Shown: positions 35,947 to 47,967 of the stretch, piece after piece
Position numbering within the stretch: position 1 is the stretch's first letter
How the letters are laid out: every line of letters begins with the position of its first letter
NCBI GenBank assembly: GCA_051294375.1
Contig: CM119267.1
Coordinates: forward strand, 10,287,458 to 10,351,457
Direction of reading: 5' to 3'
Source of the DNA: Paraspadella gotoi
Taxonomy: Eukaryota; Chaetognatha
Length of the DNA: 64,000 bases
Notes under the pieces: model-generated
The model's input: only the letters and a program-made list of their open reading frames with translations
Database searches by the model: none
Told to the model about the DNA's origin: nothing
Made by a program: the position numbers and the translations under genes

Positions 35947-37607
35947 ATGGAATACACCGTCTCCCGCCTGACTCACGCCTTCGCCGCGTTCATTAGCGCC
36001 TTGGAAATTCTCTTCGTCCTGGGATCTGTCGTCGTCATGGCGATCGTCATCGACTTCAACCTCGCCCTCGTCCTCATGGAAGCGGCGTTGCTCGGTTGCG
36101 GCGTCGTCTCCGTCGGCGTCACCTGGTTTTTCGGCGCCAGTTTCGTTAGAGGCGAGGATTTTTCTTTCGCGTCGCGATTCTGGAAAAACTTATTTTTATT
36201 TGTATTCTTTAAAAGTGAAGAACCATCAAACTCTCAGACTGGTTTCCGCGATGATCTTTTGTTGGTGATTAACTTTCCAGCTTCGACATGGAGCGATCCT
36301 AGCGACAAAAAGTCTCCGCCTCTTGTTTTGCACCCGATTTGCTGGCATCGGGCGAAATTCCATCGCGGATCGAGATCGAGGGTCTCGCCGTGGACGCTCA
36401 TCCTTCACGCTTCGTTCTTCAGCCTTCCCTGTCTCTTGATTCAGGTTTAAGAGGGTTTTGACTTATTTTAGACTGAAGAGAGAGTAATTATTGATACGTG
36501 TTAATGACAGAACCGTTCAATATAAGCAGTCCCTGAGCTTCGGATCAGGCTGTAACACCGAGTTACAGGCGGGTTAAGCGCCCCGTCCCTCTTAACTGCT
36601 AGGAGGCCACCGGGCTAGAACCCCGGACCTTTGAGTTGGGAGGCGAATGACTTGCCTCCGGCACCAATGGCCGCTGATGAACGGTTGATGGATTTTGGTC
36701 CACCATAAGACCTAATTTAACTTTCTCTCCCAAACTTCCTTTCACTTGCAGCTTTACGTGAAGAGCATCTTTCTGGTTCACTGGTCGTCGCTGAGAACCT
36801 CTTTCGTCGCCACCACCGTCACCGAGCTGGTGGCGCCGTTCAATCGAGGCCTCGCCTTTAACGTCATGGACGACTCCTTAGTGGCCTTCCTTTTCCACCT
36901 GGTGGCCATCGCCGTCCACCTCGACAACTACCTTGTCTGCTTCTTTTTGTTTTTCGTCGACTCGTTCGAAAAAGAGGAGGAGGAAGAAAAGGAGGAAGAG
37001 GAGGAAGAGGAGGAAGAGGATAAGAAGATGGAAGTTTCTGGTGAGAGAATTTTTGAGAGTGAGGGAATATTTATTAATAATATTATTAATAATCGCTCTG
37101 TCTACGACGATGCCAGCCAAGAAATTGTGCTCGCTCAATTTTTTTAACTTTTCTTTCCAGTCTGCGACCCTCCTGAGGACCCATTCCAGCCACACTCCAT
37201 CCCGCTCCCTTCACCAACCATCAAGACGTCCGTCTACATTCGTCTCTCCGTCTGGACCCTCCTCGTCTCCTGGTTGGCCCAAGTCTGCCTCACCGTCCCC
37301 TCCATTTTCAACTGCTTCGTCGAGGGAAAGCTGCTCGACGGTGTGCTGCTGGCGCTGACCTTTCACCTGCTGCCGCTGCCCGCTCTCGCGGGAAGGGAGT
37401 GAGGAAGAATTGTCCGAATTTGAAATAAAGACTTAACGTTTTACTTTAGTATCTTGCTTTATTTTTAGACGCTGGCTGCGCAAGTGGAACTGCGAGTTGT
37501 CAAAAACGGATTTGATCGTCTTCTTCGCCGTCGTCGTCTTCGAAGCAACGATGGCCGTTTACTTCTTCGCCGGGAGTCTGGAGGCTCGTCATCAAGAGTT
37601 GGCCTGA
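35947..37607 (+). CDS. Multi-pass membrane protein, XK-like
   Basis: The hand-built model has five exons: 35947-36144 (phase 0), 36281-36444, 36752-37040 (phase 1), 37161-37398 (phase 2) and 37469-37607. It gives about 342 aa. Exon 2 is 164 bp and needs one more base to keep the frame; the second copy of the gene shows where (a GGCGGAAATT context near 36354). About eight hydrophobic segments are predicted. The stretch LPCLLIQLYV resembles the P-Q-L-V-L-Q-L-Y motif of XK-related scramblases, but the key Gln is a Cys and other landmarks are weak, so this is only a suggestion. A long Glu-rich cytosolic loop with variable length follows helix 5 (FEKEEEEEKEEEEE). Intron 2 contains a minus-strand SINE. 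Copy 2 extends the C-terminus past the stop used here by reading GCCATGAGG in place of GCCTGAGG. Confidence 0.6.
36530..36707 (-). mobile_element. tRNA-derived SINE, copy 2 (intronic)
   Basis: On the minus strand it begins with TATGGTGGACCAAAATCC, has the same GGTTCTAGCCCGG core as copy 1, and continues with GGGACGGGGCGCTTAACCCG and a Cys-tRNA-unlike tail region to about 36530. It lies within intron 2 of the XK-like gene in antisense orientation. Confidence 0.7.
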
Positions 37608-39322
37608 GGTCGGAGAAGATTTCTCAACCATGCCGACAATCCAAAGGACAGCTTGATTATTGCTTGATTTCTGCGAGAATTTTTTTATACCAGTGCTAGT
37701 GAGAAAAATAATGATGTGCGTTTTCTCATTATTTCACTTGAAAATTATACTTAAAATTCGCAGAAAATTATACTTAAAGTTCTCTGAAAAATATATTTTT
37801 TGGGGCAAAATGTAGTTAGCATATTATATTGTTCAGTGCTATTTCATTGACAAACTTGGCATTCAGTATTTTTTTAAATGAAGCAGGTTTAGTAAAGTAT
37901 TTACATAATTAATTTGCTACTGTGGGATGTTCAATGAGTGATTCACCCAATTGAACCTCGTTTGAGAAAGAAAGGACATTGAAAAAAAAAAGAAAGGTTC
38001 TAACGAAAAGAAAGATCCTATTTACTCGTTAGAAGAAAGAGAGAAAAACTCTTTGCCCGGGATTTTCAGCCGAGTATTGAAAACAACGACAACAACAACA
38101 ACAGCGTTGACCAAACAATATCAACGATCCTCTTTGGTCGCAAAATCTTAAGCGAGACGCAAACATCACGTAGACCGGCGAAGTTTGTTTTTTTTCCAGA
38201 AGAAACGGGGCGAATCAAAGAAAAATTCCGAAATAAATAAGGGTCGACCGGTGGTATGTGTGACTTCTCTGGGGAAGGTCATGATGGGTTATTTATTTAT
38301 TCATTGCTCGTAAAATGTCATTGTTATAAACGGTTCTCGGTGTGACTCAATTTTGTTCTTTTGTTCATTTCGTGGAATCTGATAACGTAAATGAGGTTAA
38401 GATGACGCAAGATACGATGATGACGTGGACGACGACGACGATGAAGAGAACGAATACTAATGACGCCATCGACGTCACACCTTCAAGTCGACAGGTATTC
38501 GTGATAACACGAAAGAGGGAGTCCGGGGTTCGTGTCGAGGGAACCAGAAAATTTAGGGAGCGACGGGATGGTTTGGAAGGAGTGGAAAATGAATTAATAA
38601 CTATCTATAGGTGGCTAATATGGGCTATATTTAGAAATTATTTTTATAACTCGCTTTCTTCTTTTTGCCGAACGGAATCGAATTTGGATTCGAGACAAAA
38701 ATCGGAGGTTGCGGGCAGGGGGGGGGGAGAAGAAAGGGAATTGAGAATGAGCTCATTGGAGGTTCGGTTCTTGTTTATTCGAATGAGATTTTAAAAAAGA
38801 CAAAAGATTAGAGAGGAAAAAGGGAAAAGTAAAAGAAGAAAATGCAGGGAAAAAGAAGGGCCTATGTAAAATGGAAATAGTAAGTACCTAGAAATAATGA
38901 TATATAACTTTGAGGGAAACAAAATTACTAANNNNNNNNNNATTTTTAAAAAAAGAAAAAAGATTAGAGAGGAAAAAGGGAAAAGGAAAAGAAGAAAATG
39001 TAGGAAAAAAGAAGGGCCTATGTAAAATGGAAATAGTAAGTACCTAGAAATAATGATATGAAATTGGTACAACCAATATAAAAATTATCCATTCATTTAA
39101 TAAATAAGCTATCTTGCCCCTGACTTTGGACAGGCTTTGGTGGTTTAAGGCCTCCATCACTTATATAACTTTGAGGGAAACAAAATTACTAACATGAAAA
39201 ATATTAAAAGACGGGGGGAATAAAAAAGGACAAGAGGTAAGAGAAATATGAAAAAAAGCTCTCTCTCTCTCTCTCTCCTCTCTCTATCTCTCTCTCGGTC
39301 AAGGGCATTGGGATCGAAAGTT

Positions 39323-39372
<50 letters not shown>

Positions 39373-39390
39373 CTCTCTTTCTTGGTCAGA

Positions 39391-39458
39391 NNNNNNNNNN
39401 NNNNNNNNNNNNNNNNNNNNNNNNNNNNNNNNNNNNNNNNNNNNNNNNNNNNNNNNNN
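39391..39458. other. Assembly gap (68 N) in a TC tract
   Basis: Both sides carry TTGGTCA followed by GGGCATTGGGAT within 100 bp, so the gap lies inside a locally repeated segment around the TC tract (39258-39388). Copy 2 (45160-45262) crosses the same place with no gap and only about 90 bp of TC-rich sequence. Confidence 0.9.
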
Positions 39459-39925
39459 TGGTCAAGGGCATTGGGATGGAAAGTTTCTTTTCTTCTGGAT
39501 CGCGGTGTAGACTGGGAAGGGTCCATTCGACGATTTCCGAAAAAGGGAAAGTCGATTGAATCGAATGGTCCCTTTGTACCAAGAGGAAAGAGGTTCTTGG
39601 GGAAAAGATTTTGGGACGGTGACGACGACGACAACGACGACAACGACGACGGCGACAATGTTGATTAAGAAAAATCTAGTCACGTGATCCTTGATCGAAG
39701 TGGAAGAAATTCCCTCACCAAGAGGCAAGAAAAACCAAACAAACTTTGCTGGCGCTCGATCACTACTTTCTCCAAAAACGGTCGCCGCTTCGCAAGTGGC
39801 AGGATTTCTTATTTCTGCGGTCGTGGATCGTTACTCAATTTAATTTACTAAGATGTTACAAAATTGTCAATCAATTTAATTGTCAGTCGGGAATAATTTC
39901 CAAATTTTTAACTAATTTTCCCTGA

Positions 39926-39968
39926 TGTTACTTATGTCATAAGTAACATGTCATAACTCATAAGTTAT
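39926..39968. other. Two adjacent hairpins
   Basis: TGTTACTTATG and CATAAGTAACA pair with one base between them (39926-39948). Two bases later CATAACT and AGTTATG pair around CATA (39951-39968). The same pair appears in copy 2 at about 45474-45513, there partly decayed by indels. Confidence 0.6.
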
Positions 39969-40120
39969 GAATCACGATTTTGGTTTTTGCTTTAAAATTA
40001 GTATTTAAGATTGAAAAAATGTAGAAGGCCTACGAATGGCAGCTTTTTTTTAGCGGTAGGTATGAAATTATCGCCTTTATTCATGCATTATTAAAAAAAA
40101 GTAAAATTCGATCGATTTTA

Positions 40121-40130
40121 NNNNNNNNNN
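40121..40130. other. Assembly gap (10 N) filled in the second copy
   Basis: The bases on each side (ATCGATTTTA and TGTAAAAACATGG) are joined in copy 2 by about 222 bp at 45660-45881, which include a TC block facing a GA block. Confidence 0.9.
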
Positions 40131-41070
40131 TGTAAAAACATGGTTGTTCTCTTCTCAATCTTTGACCGGAAATCGATGACCAGAAAGAAACGTGCGCCCT
40201 CTTTAGTTTGACAGCAAAAAAGAAAGGAAGGCGATTGGACAGATGGAGACTGACCGTCGGAACTTGGCGTCCCGGCGTGCAACCAGACTGTGGATGGACA
40301 GAACGGGAGGACAAGAGGCGATTAGAAGGACCTATTCAATTGTTTTGTTGGTTTAAAATTGAAAAGAAAGAAAGAAAAAGTAGTAAATGCGAGAAACCGT
40401 CGGGCCATGGAAATGCGAAAGGTTAGAAAAATCTTCAACCGGCTGACGGAGGCACGGGGCGGCGCGGCGACGGGGCGGCTTTGGGGCGGGCCCGGCGTGG
40501 CGCATCGACGTCCGTACTCGCGTGACCCATAGAAAGAAAACGAGAAGAGACTTTTTTCCCTTCTCAGCCTTCCAGGTGGCGGCCGAAGATTCCAAGGAAA
40601 CGAAATTTATTTGCAGCGTCGCCGGGAAAACATCAACTACCTTCGCCACCCAGTAGATCGGGATTTCTTTTTTTTTTTTTATATTCGCTGCCAAGAAATT
40701 TGCGCCGTTACCGTCGCGGAACGAGCGTCATTTTTGGCGACGTTACAACTTTAGTCTCTGTTTTCTGATCGAATCTGGGAAATCGAGAAAAAAATAAACA
40801 AACACGAAGACATCGACCGCAAACAAACCCGGATAAGGAACTTTGTTCAAAAACCAAAATAGGGGAAGGAAATCAATTCTAATTAACAACTTCGTAAAAA
40901 TAACAAGTGCGAATTTACTGCGTTGGAGGAGACGACGACGAAGACGACGAAGACGACGACGACGACGAGAGCAGACGACATCGACGAGAACGAAAGAGCG
41001 AAAGAGAGACAGAGAGCGAGAGAAAGAGAAACAGAGAAGTCTGACTCCTAAAAGGATCCTTCCCAGTCTT

Positions 41071-41106
<36 letters not shown>

Positions 41107-41770
41107 AAGAAGGAATGCGAACAAAGAAGAGAGATGAAGAAATTAGAACGGACTAAGTCTTCAGCGTTGGACGAGTGCAACGAAAAAATACCGAGTTTAA
41201 GTCGCTCTCGTTCGCGGTCCAGTTTTCGGGTCCGCTTCGCTTCCTTCGCATGACCGATCATTCTCGTTCACTTTATACTCTTGGTTATGAGAAGAAAAAA
41301 AACCTATGCTGCACGTTTTGCGTAGGAGTATGGATCGTCCGATTTATGAATAAATTTGTAATAACATAAGAGATGGATTTATTCTAGTATGACCATATAC
41401 GTTGAACATTCGTAATGTTTTCAAAGCATAAATTCAACCCAAAATTCGTCGTTGAAGAGAAACTGTTACAAAAATGATGGAAACGTTAACACAGCCAAGA
41501 AAGGGCGGCTAAACTCAGCCCTATACTTTCCCAGGGAACTTTACTCAATCCAAATACACAACTGGAACTCGAATTTTCAATTTTAAAAAAAATCTGGTAA
41601 TTACAAATTAACATTAGGTTTCATTTGTAAATAAGTTGGTAGTTTGTGTAAATGTTCGTGTAATGTAAGAGAATATATATGAAAATATTGAAGCTTGAAA
41701 CCGAGATGCATATTCTTGGAAAGAAATTCACAGAGAAACATTCTTTTACGTCTTTTCTTTAGCAACAACC

Positions 41771-43560
41771 ATGGAATACAGACCGTCTCCCGCCTGACTC
41801 ACGCTTCGCCGCGTTCATTAGCGCCTTGGAAATTCTCTTCGTCCTGGGATCTGTCGTCGTCATGGCGATCGTCATCGACTTCAACCTCGCCCTCGTCGCT
41901 CATGGAAGCGGCGTTGCTCGGTTGCGGCGTCGTCTCCGTCGGCGTCACCTGGTTTTTCGGCGCCAGTTTCGTTAAGAGGCGAGGATTTTTCTTTCGCGTC
42001 GCGATTTCTGGAAAAACTTATTTTTTATTTGTATTCTTTAAAAGTAAGAACCATCAAACTCTCAGACTGGTTTCCGCGATGATCTTTTTGGTTGTGATTA
42101 ACTTTTCCAGCTTCGACATGGAGCGATCCTAGCGACAAAAGTCTCCGCCTCTTGTTTTGCACCCGATTTGCTGGCATCGGGCGGAAATTCATCGCGGATC
42201 GAGATCGAGGGTCTCGCCGTGACGCTCATCCTTCACGCTTCGTTCTTACAGCCTTCCCTGTCTCTTGATTCAGGTTTAAGAGGGTTTTAGTTGACTTATT
42301 TTAGACGAAGAGAGAGAATTATTGATACGTGTTAATGACAGAACCGTTCAATATAAGCAGTCCCTGAGCTTCCGATCAGGCTGTAACACCGAGTTTACAG
42401 CGGGTTAAGCGCCCCGTCCCTCTTAACTGCAAGGGAGGCCACCGGGTAGAACCCCGGACCTTTGAGTTGGGGAGCGAATGACTTGCCTCCGGCACAATGG
42501 CCGTGATGAACGGTTTGTGGATTTGGTCCACCATAGACCTAATTTAACTTCCTCTCCCAAACTTCTTTTCACTTGCAGCTTTACGTGAAGAGCATCTTTC
42601 TGGTTCACTGGTCGTCGCTGAGAACCTCTTTCGTCGCCACCACCGTCACCGAGCTGGTGGCGCGCGTTCAATCGAGGCCTCGCCTTTAACATCATGGACG
42701 ACTCCTAGTGGCCTTCCTTTTCCACCTGGTGGCCATCGCCGTCACCTCGACATTACCTTGTCTGCTTCTTTTTGTTTTTCGTCGACTCGTTCGAAAAAAG
42801 AGGAGGAGGAAGAAAGGAAGGAAGAGGAGAAAGAGGAGGAAGAGGATTAAGAAGATGGAAGTTTCTGGTGAGAGAATTTTTGAGAGTGAGGGAATATTAT
42901 TAATAATATTATTAAATAATCGCTCTGTCTACGACGATGCCAGCCAAGAAATTGTGCTCGCTCAATTTTTTTAACTTTTCTTTCCAGTCTGCGACCCTCC
43001 TTGAGGACCCATTCAAGCCAACTCCATCCCGCTCCCTTCACCAACCATCAAGAACGTCCGTCTACATTCGTCTCTCCGTCTGGACCCTCCTCGTCTCGCC
43101 TGGTTGGCCCAAGTCTGGCCTCACCGTCCCCTCCATTTTCAACTGCTTCGTGAGGGAAACTGCTGCCGACGGGGTGCTGCTGGCCGCTGACCTTTCACCT
43201 GCTGCCGCTGCCCGCTCTCGCGGGAAGGGAGTGAGGAAAGAATTGTCCGAATTTAAATAAAGACTTAACGTTTTACTTTAGTATCTCTTTATTTTTAGAC
43301 GCTGGCTGCCAAGTGAAACTGCGAGTTGTCAAAAACGGATTTGATCGTCTTCTTTCGCCGTCGTCGTCTTCGAAGCAACGATGGCCGTTTACTTCTTCGC
43401 CGGGAGTCTGGAGGCTCGTCATCAAGAGTTGGCCATGAGGTCGGAGAAGATCCCATTCCTCAAACCATGCCCGAAATCCAAAGGACAGCTTGATTATTGC
43501 TTGATTTCTGCGAGAATTTTTTTATATCCAGTGCAGTGAGAAAATAATGATGTGCGTTTT
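41771..43560 (+). pseudogene. Frameshifted second copy of the XK-like gene
   Basis: It matches 35947-37690 exon by exon. Indels break exon 1 (an extra GA in ATACAGACC, an extra G before CTCATGG), exon 2, exon 3 (GGCGCGCG for GGCGCC) and exon 4. The errors are spread equally over exons and introns, which fits low-quality consensus better than a decaying gene. It supplies the extra base that restores exon 2 of copy 1. Confidence 0.8.
42358..42535 (-). mobile_element. tRNA-derived SINE, copy 3 (in the duplicated intron)
   Basis: The same insertion as copy 2, carried along by the 5.7-kb duplication, with indels. It is not an independent insertion. Confidence 0.7.
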
Positions 43561-45826
43561 CTCATTATTTCACTTGAAAATTATACTTAAAATCTCAGAA
43601 AAATTTATACTTAAAGTTCTCTGAATAATATTTTTTTTGGGCAAAAGTAGTTAGCATATTATAATTGTTCAGTGCTATTTCATTGACAAACTTGGGCATT
43701 CAGTATTTTTTTAAATGAAGCAGGTTTGTAAAGTATTTACATAATTAATTTGCTACTGTGGGATGTTCAATGAGTGATTCACACCACTAAATTGAACCGT
43801 TTGAAGAAAGAAAAAGACATTGAAAAAAAAAAGAAAAGAAATAAAAAGAGAGATTCTAACGAAAAGAAAATCCTATTTACCTCGTTAGAAGAAAGAGAGA
43901 AAAACTCTTTGCCCGGGATTTTCAGCCGGAGATTGAAAACAAACGACAACAACAACAACAGCGTTGCCAAACAATATCAACGATCCTCTTTGGTCGCAAA
44001 ATCTTAAGCGAGACGCAAACATCACGTGACGCGCGAAGTTTGTTTTTTTTTCCAGAAGAAACGGGGCGAATCAAAGAAAAATTCCGAAATAATAAAGGTC
44101 GACCCGGTGGTATGTGTGCTCTCTGGGGAAGGTTCATGATGGGTTATTTATTTATTCATTGCTCGTAAAATGTCATTGTTATAAACGGTTCTCAGTGTGA
44201 CTCAATTTTGTTCTTTTGTTCATTTTCGTGAATCTGAATAACGTAAAGAGGTTAAAGATGACGAAGATACGATGATGACGTGGACGACGACGACGATGAA
44301 GAGAACGAATAGATAATGACGCCATCGACGTCACACCTTCAAGTCGACAGGTATCGTGATAACACGAAAGAGGGAGTCGCGGGTTCGTGTCGAGGGAACC
44401 AGAAAATTTAGGGAGCGACGGGATGGTTGGAAGGAGGGAAGTGAATTATAATATCTATGAGGTGGCTAATATGGGCTATATTTAGAAATTATTTTTATAA
44501 CTGCCTTCTTCGTTTTGCGAACGGAAAGAATTGGATTCGAGACAAAATGAGGTTGGCGGGGGGGGGAGAAAAGGGAATTGAGAATGAGCTATTGGAGGTT
44601 CGATTTGTTTCTTCGATAGAATTTTAAAAAAGAAAAAGAATTAGAGAGGAAAAAGGGAAAAGAAAAGAAGAAAAATGAGGAAAAGAAGGGCCTATGTAAA
44701 TGGAAATAGTAAGTACCTAGAAATAATGATATGAAATTGTAAAACAAACTATAAGAAAATTTACATTCATTAAAAAAAGCTATCTTTCCCTACTTCTGGC
44801 AGGCTATGTGGTGTTTAAGCCTCCATCCAAATCTTCTTAACTACAGTTTCCCTTCGTTTCTCGCTCTTCAAAGTCTATTTATTATCCAGAGTCTGGACTT
44901 CCTGGATCATGAAGTGGAAAATCGTGCTTCAAAAAGAATGATTTCAATTGTATCGCTAAAAAGAACAATCCTTAAGATTAGATCGGGGAAAACAAATTGT
45001 TAACTCGACACCATAGCACAAAAACAAGGACGCTGAAATTTTATGAAAATATACTAGTATATTAATATATATATAACTTTGAGGGAAACAAAATACTAAC
45101 GATGAAAAATATTAAAAGACGGGGGAATAAAAAAGACAAGAGGAAGAGAAATATAAAAAAAGCTCTCTCTCTCTCTCTCGTCACTTCCTTTCTCTCTCTC
45201 TCTCTCTCTCTCATCTCTCTCTCATCTCTCTTTCTCTCTCTCTCTTTCTTGGTCAAGGCATTGGGATGGAAAGTTCTTTTCTTCTGGATCGGCGGTGTAA
45301 CTGGGAAGGGTCCATTCGACGATTCGAAAGGGAAGTCGATTGAATCGAATGGTCCCTTTTGATTCTGAAGATTTTACTAACGTTGATCTAAGAAAATCGT
45401 TACAATTAAATTCGTCAATCAATTTTAATTGTCAGTCGGGAAATAATTTCGCAAATTTTAACTATTTTCCTGATGTTACTTATGTCATAAGTAACATGTC
45501 ATAACATAGTTATGAATCACGATTTTGTTTTTGCTTTAAAATTAGTATTTAAGATTGAAAAAATGTAGAGGCCTACGAATGCAGTTTTTTTAGCGGAGGT
45601 ATGAAATTATCGCCTTTATTCATGCATTATTAAAAAAAAAGTGAATTCGATCGATTTTAATCCTTTACCTGCATATATAGAGTTAATATTTGGTCATTCA
45701 TGAAAAAATCAACACTGCGTTTTAAAAATTGATATCAGGCGGTTATTTCCGTCTCTCTCTCTCTTTCTCTCTCTTCTCAGTCCACAGCTCGAGAGAGAGA
45801 GAGAGAGGAGAGAAGAGAGAAGAGAG

Positions 45827-45871
<45 letters not shown>

Positions 45872-46832
45872 GTGCTAATGTAAAAACATGGTTGTTCTCT
45901 TCTCAATCTTTGACCGGAAATCGATGACCAGAAAGAAACGTGCGCCTCTTTAGTTTGACAGCAAAAAGAAAGGAAGGCGATTGGGACAGATGGAGACTGA
46001 CCGTCGGAACTTGGCGTCCCGGCGTGCAACCAGACTGTGGATGGACAGAACGGGAGGACAGAAGAGGCGATTAGAAGGACCTATTCAATTGTTTTGTGGT
46101 TTATAAATTGAAAAGAAAGAAAGAAAAAGTAGTAAATGCGAGAAACCGTCGGGCCATGGAAATGCGAAAGGTTAGAAAAATCTTCAACCGGCTGACGGAG
46201 GCACGGGGCGGCGCGGGCGACGGGCGGCTTTGGGGCGGGCCCGGCGTGGCGCATCGACGTCCGTACTCGCGTGACCCATGAGAAAGAAAACGAGAAGAGA
46301 CTTTTTTCCCTTTCAGCCTTCCAGGTGGCGGCCCGAAGATTCAAGGAAACGAAATTTATTTGCAGCGTCGCCGGGAAAACATCAACTACCTTCGCCACCC
46401 AGTAGATCGGGATTTCTTTTTTTTTTTTATATTCGCTGCCAAGAAATTTGCGCGTTACCGTCGCGGAACGAGCGTCAATTTTTGGCGACGTTACAACTTT
46501 AGTCTCTGTTTTCTGATGAATCTGGGAAATCGAGAAAAAAAATAAACAAACACGAAGACATCGACCGCAAACAAACCCGGATAAGGAACTTTGTTCAAAA
46601 ACCAAAAATAGGGAAGGAAATCAATTCTAATTAACAACTTCGTAAAAATAACAAGTGCGAATTTTACTGCGTTGAGGAGACGACGACGAAAACGACGAAG
46701 ACGACGACGACGACGAGAGCAGACGACATCGACGAGAACGAAAGAGCGAAAGAGAGACGAGAGCGAGAGAAAGAGAAACAGAGAAGTCTGACTCCCTAAA
46801 AGGATCCTTCCCAGTCTTCTTTTTCTCTCTCT

Positions 46833-46868
<36 letters not shown>
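43561..46868. other. Rest of duplication copy 2: no firm gene
   Basis: Matches 37700-41106. Includes TC/GA blocks at 45160-45250 and 45756-45872. A stretch at 44820-45060 (frame reading CLSLHPNLLNYSFPSFLALQ) is absent or gapped in copy 1 and shows no recognisable gene. Confidence 0.5.
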
Positions 46869-46920
<52 letters not shown>

Positions 46921-47017
46921 TTTCTCTTTCGCAGAAGCTCGAAACAGGAACGAAGGTTACGCGAGTTTAAAAAAAATGTGCGAAAAATAAAAATCGTTTG
47001 AAATTTTCGTCGTCGGC

Positions 47018-47058
<41 letters not shown>

Positions 47059-47298
47059 ATCTCTCTCTCTCCTCTCTCCTCATCTCTCTCTTCTCCTCTC
47101 TCTCTCCTCTCTCTCTCCTGTTTTTTTCANNNNNNNNNNNNNNNNNNNNNNNNNCACGTCTCATCTCTCTCTCTCTCTCCTCATCCTCTCTCATCTCTCT
47201 TCTTTCTCTTTCGCAGAAAGCTCGAAACAGACGAAGGGTACGACGAGTAAAAAAAGTGCGAAAAATAAAAATTCGTTTGAAATTTTCGTCGTCGGCGA

Positions 47299-47353
<55 letters not shown>

Positions 47354-47515
47354 ATACTCTCTCTTCCCTCTCTCTTCCCTCTTCCCTCCACTCTCCCTCT
47401 CCCCTCTCTCCGCTCATCTCCTCCTCTCTTCTTCTCTGCTCTCTCTTCCCCGATCTCCTCCCCTCTCGCTCCTTCCCTCTCTCCCTCGCCCTCTTCCTCG
47501 TCCCTCATCTCCTCT
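46821..47515. repeat. Extended (TC)n block with 25-N gap
   Basis: TC-rich sequence interrupted by a short unique segment that appears twice: 46923-47017 and 47204-47300 (TTTCGCAGAAGCTCGAAACA to TTTTCGTCGTCGGCGATC). The N gap at 47130-47154 lies between the two, so the segment is again duplicated around a gap. Confidence 0.9.
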
Positions 47516-47967
47516 CATCATCTTTTTTTTCAACCCAATGGCATTTTTTTTCCAACTGCGCTCGACACAACAATTTTAAAAAATCCTAATTTTTTTCGCT
47601 TCTTTTGAATCCCAGGGAAAAAAAAACAAACTTTTAATTTTAAATCATCGCGGCGAATCTGCGCGAAAGAAAGAGATTAAGGTTCTCCCGACGAGAAACT
47701 GTTTACTCCTCGAAAATCGTGACTCACGATTTCAATAAAAGAGAAAAGACGAAGAGAATAAAGAACCATCATGCGGACCGGAGAAAGACAAAGGACGGGC
47801 GCAGCCAGTCCAAACTCCGACGCGCCGAACCATTCTCCAACTCATTTGCATAACGGAGTTTCGACAGAGGAAGAGTCCGCCTCGTGACATCGTCCGTCGT
47901 CGTCCTTCGCGTGGGGATTTCGTCCGTCACTTTATTTTTTTCCCTTTTTTTTTGTCCGGTACGAAAG
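47516..47967. promoter_or_regulatory. Upstream region of the next plus-strand gene
   Basis: AT-rich, then GC-richer from 47760. The bases just before ATG 47968 include a pyrimidine-rich run. No distinct motif is recognised. Confidence 0.35.

Larger units (their letters stand above)
35411..41106 (+). repeat. 5.7-kb direct tandem duplication, copy 1
   Basis: This segment matches 41113-46868 end to end in the same order: spacer, XK-like gene with intronic SINE, spacer, (TC)n block, twin hairpins, and a GC-rich block ending in a TC tract. Differences are mostly 1-base indels, many in homopolymers, plus a few larger ones. Copy 1 contains three N gaps. See the finding on assembly redundancy. Confidence 0.93.
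37608..41106. other. Rest of duplication copy 1: no firm gene
   Basis: AT-rich and low-complexity sequence with gaps at 38932-38941 (10 N), 39391-39458 (68 N) and 40121-40130 (10 N). The block 38950-39060 repeats 38790-38900 across the first gap. The GC-rich 40380-40650 patch has short coding-like stretches on both strands (for example FQVAAEDSKETKF on the plus strand at about 40570) but no splice-consistent gene. 40920-41105 is (GAC)n-rich followed by a TC tract. Confidence 0.5.
41113..46868 (+). repeat. 5.7-kb direct tandem duplication, copy 2
   Basis: The second copy of 35411-41106. It has no N gap but is rich in single-base deletions and insertions relative to copy 1, about one every 20-50 bp in places, which disrupt all coding exons. 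It lacks about 250 bp of copy 1 (39580-39830) and contains the 222 bp missing from copy 1's last gap. Confidence 0.93.

Noticed and set aside
41771-43560. Second, independent XK-like gene or true pseudogene
   Set aside because: Indels are equally dense in introns and spacers and the SINE insertion is shared, which points to redundant assembly of one locus.
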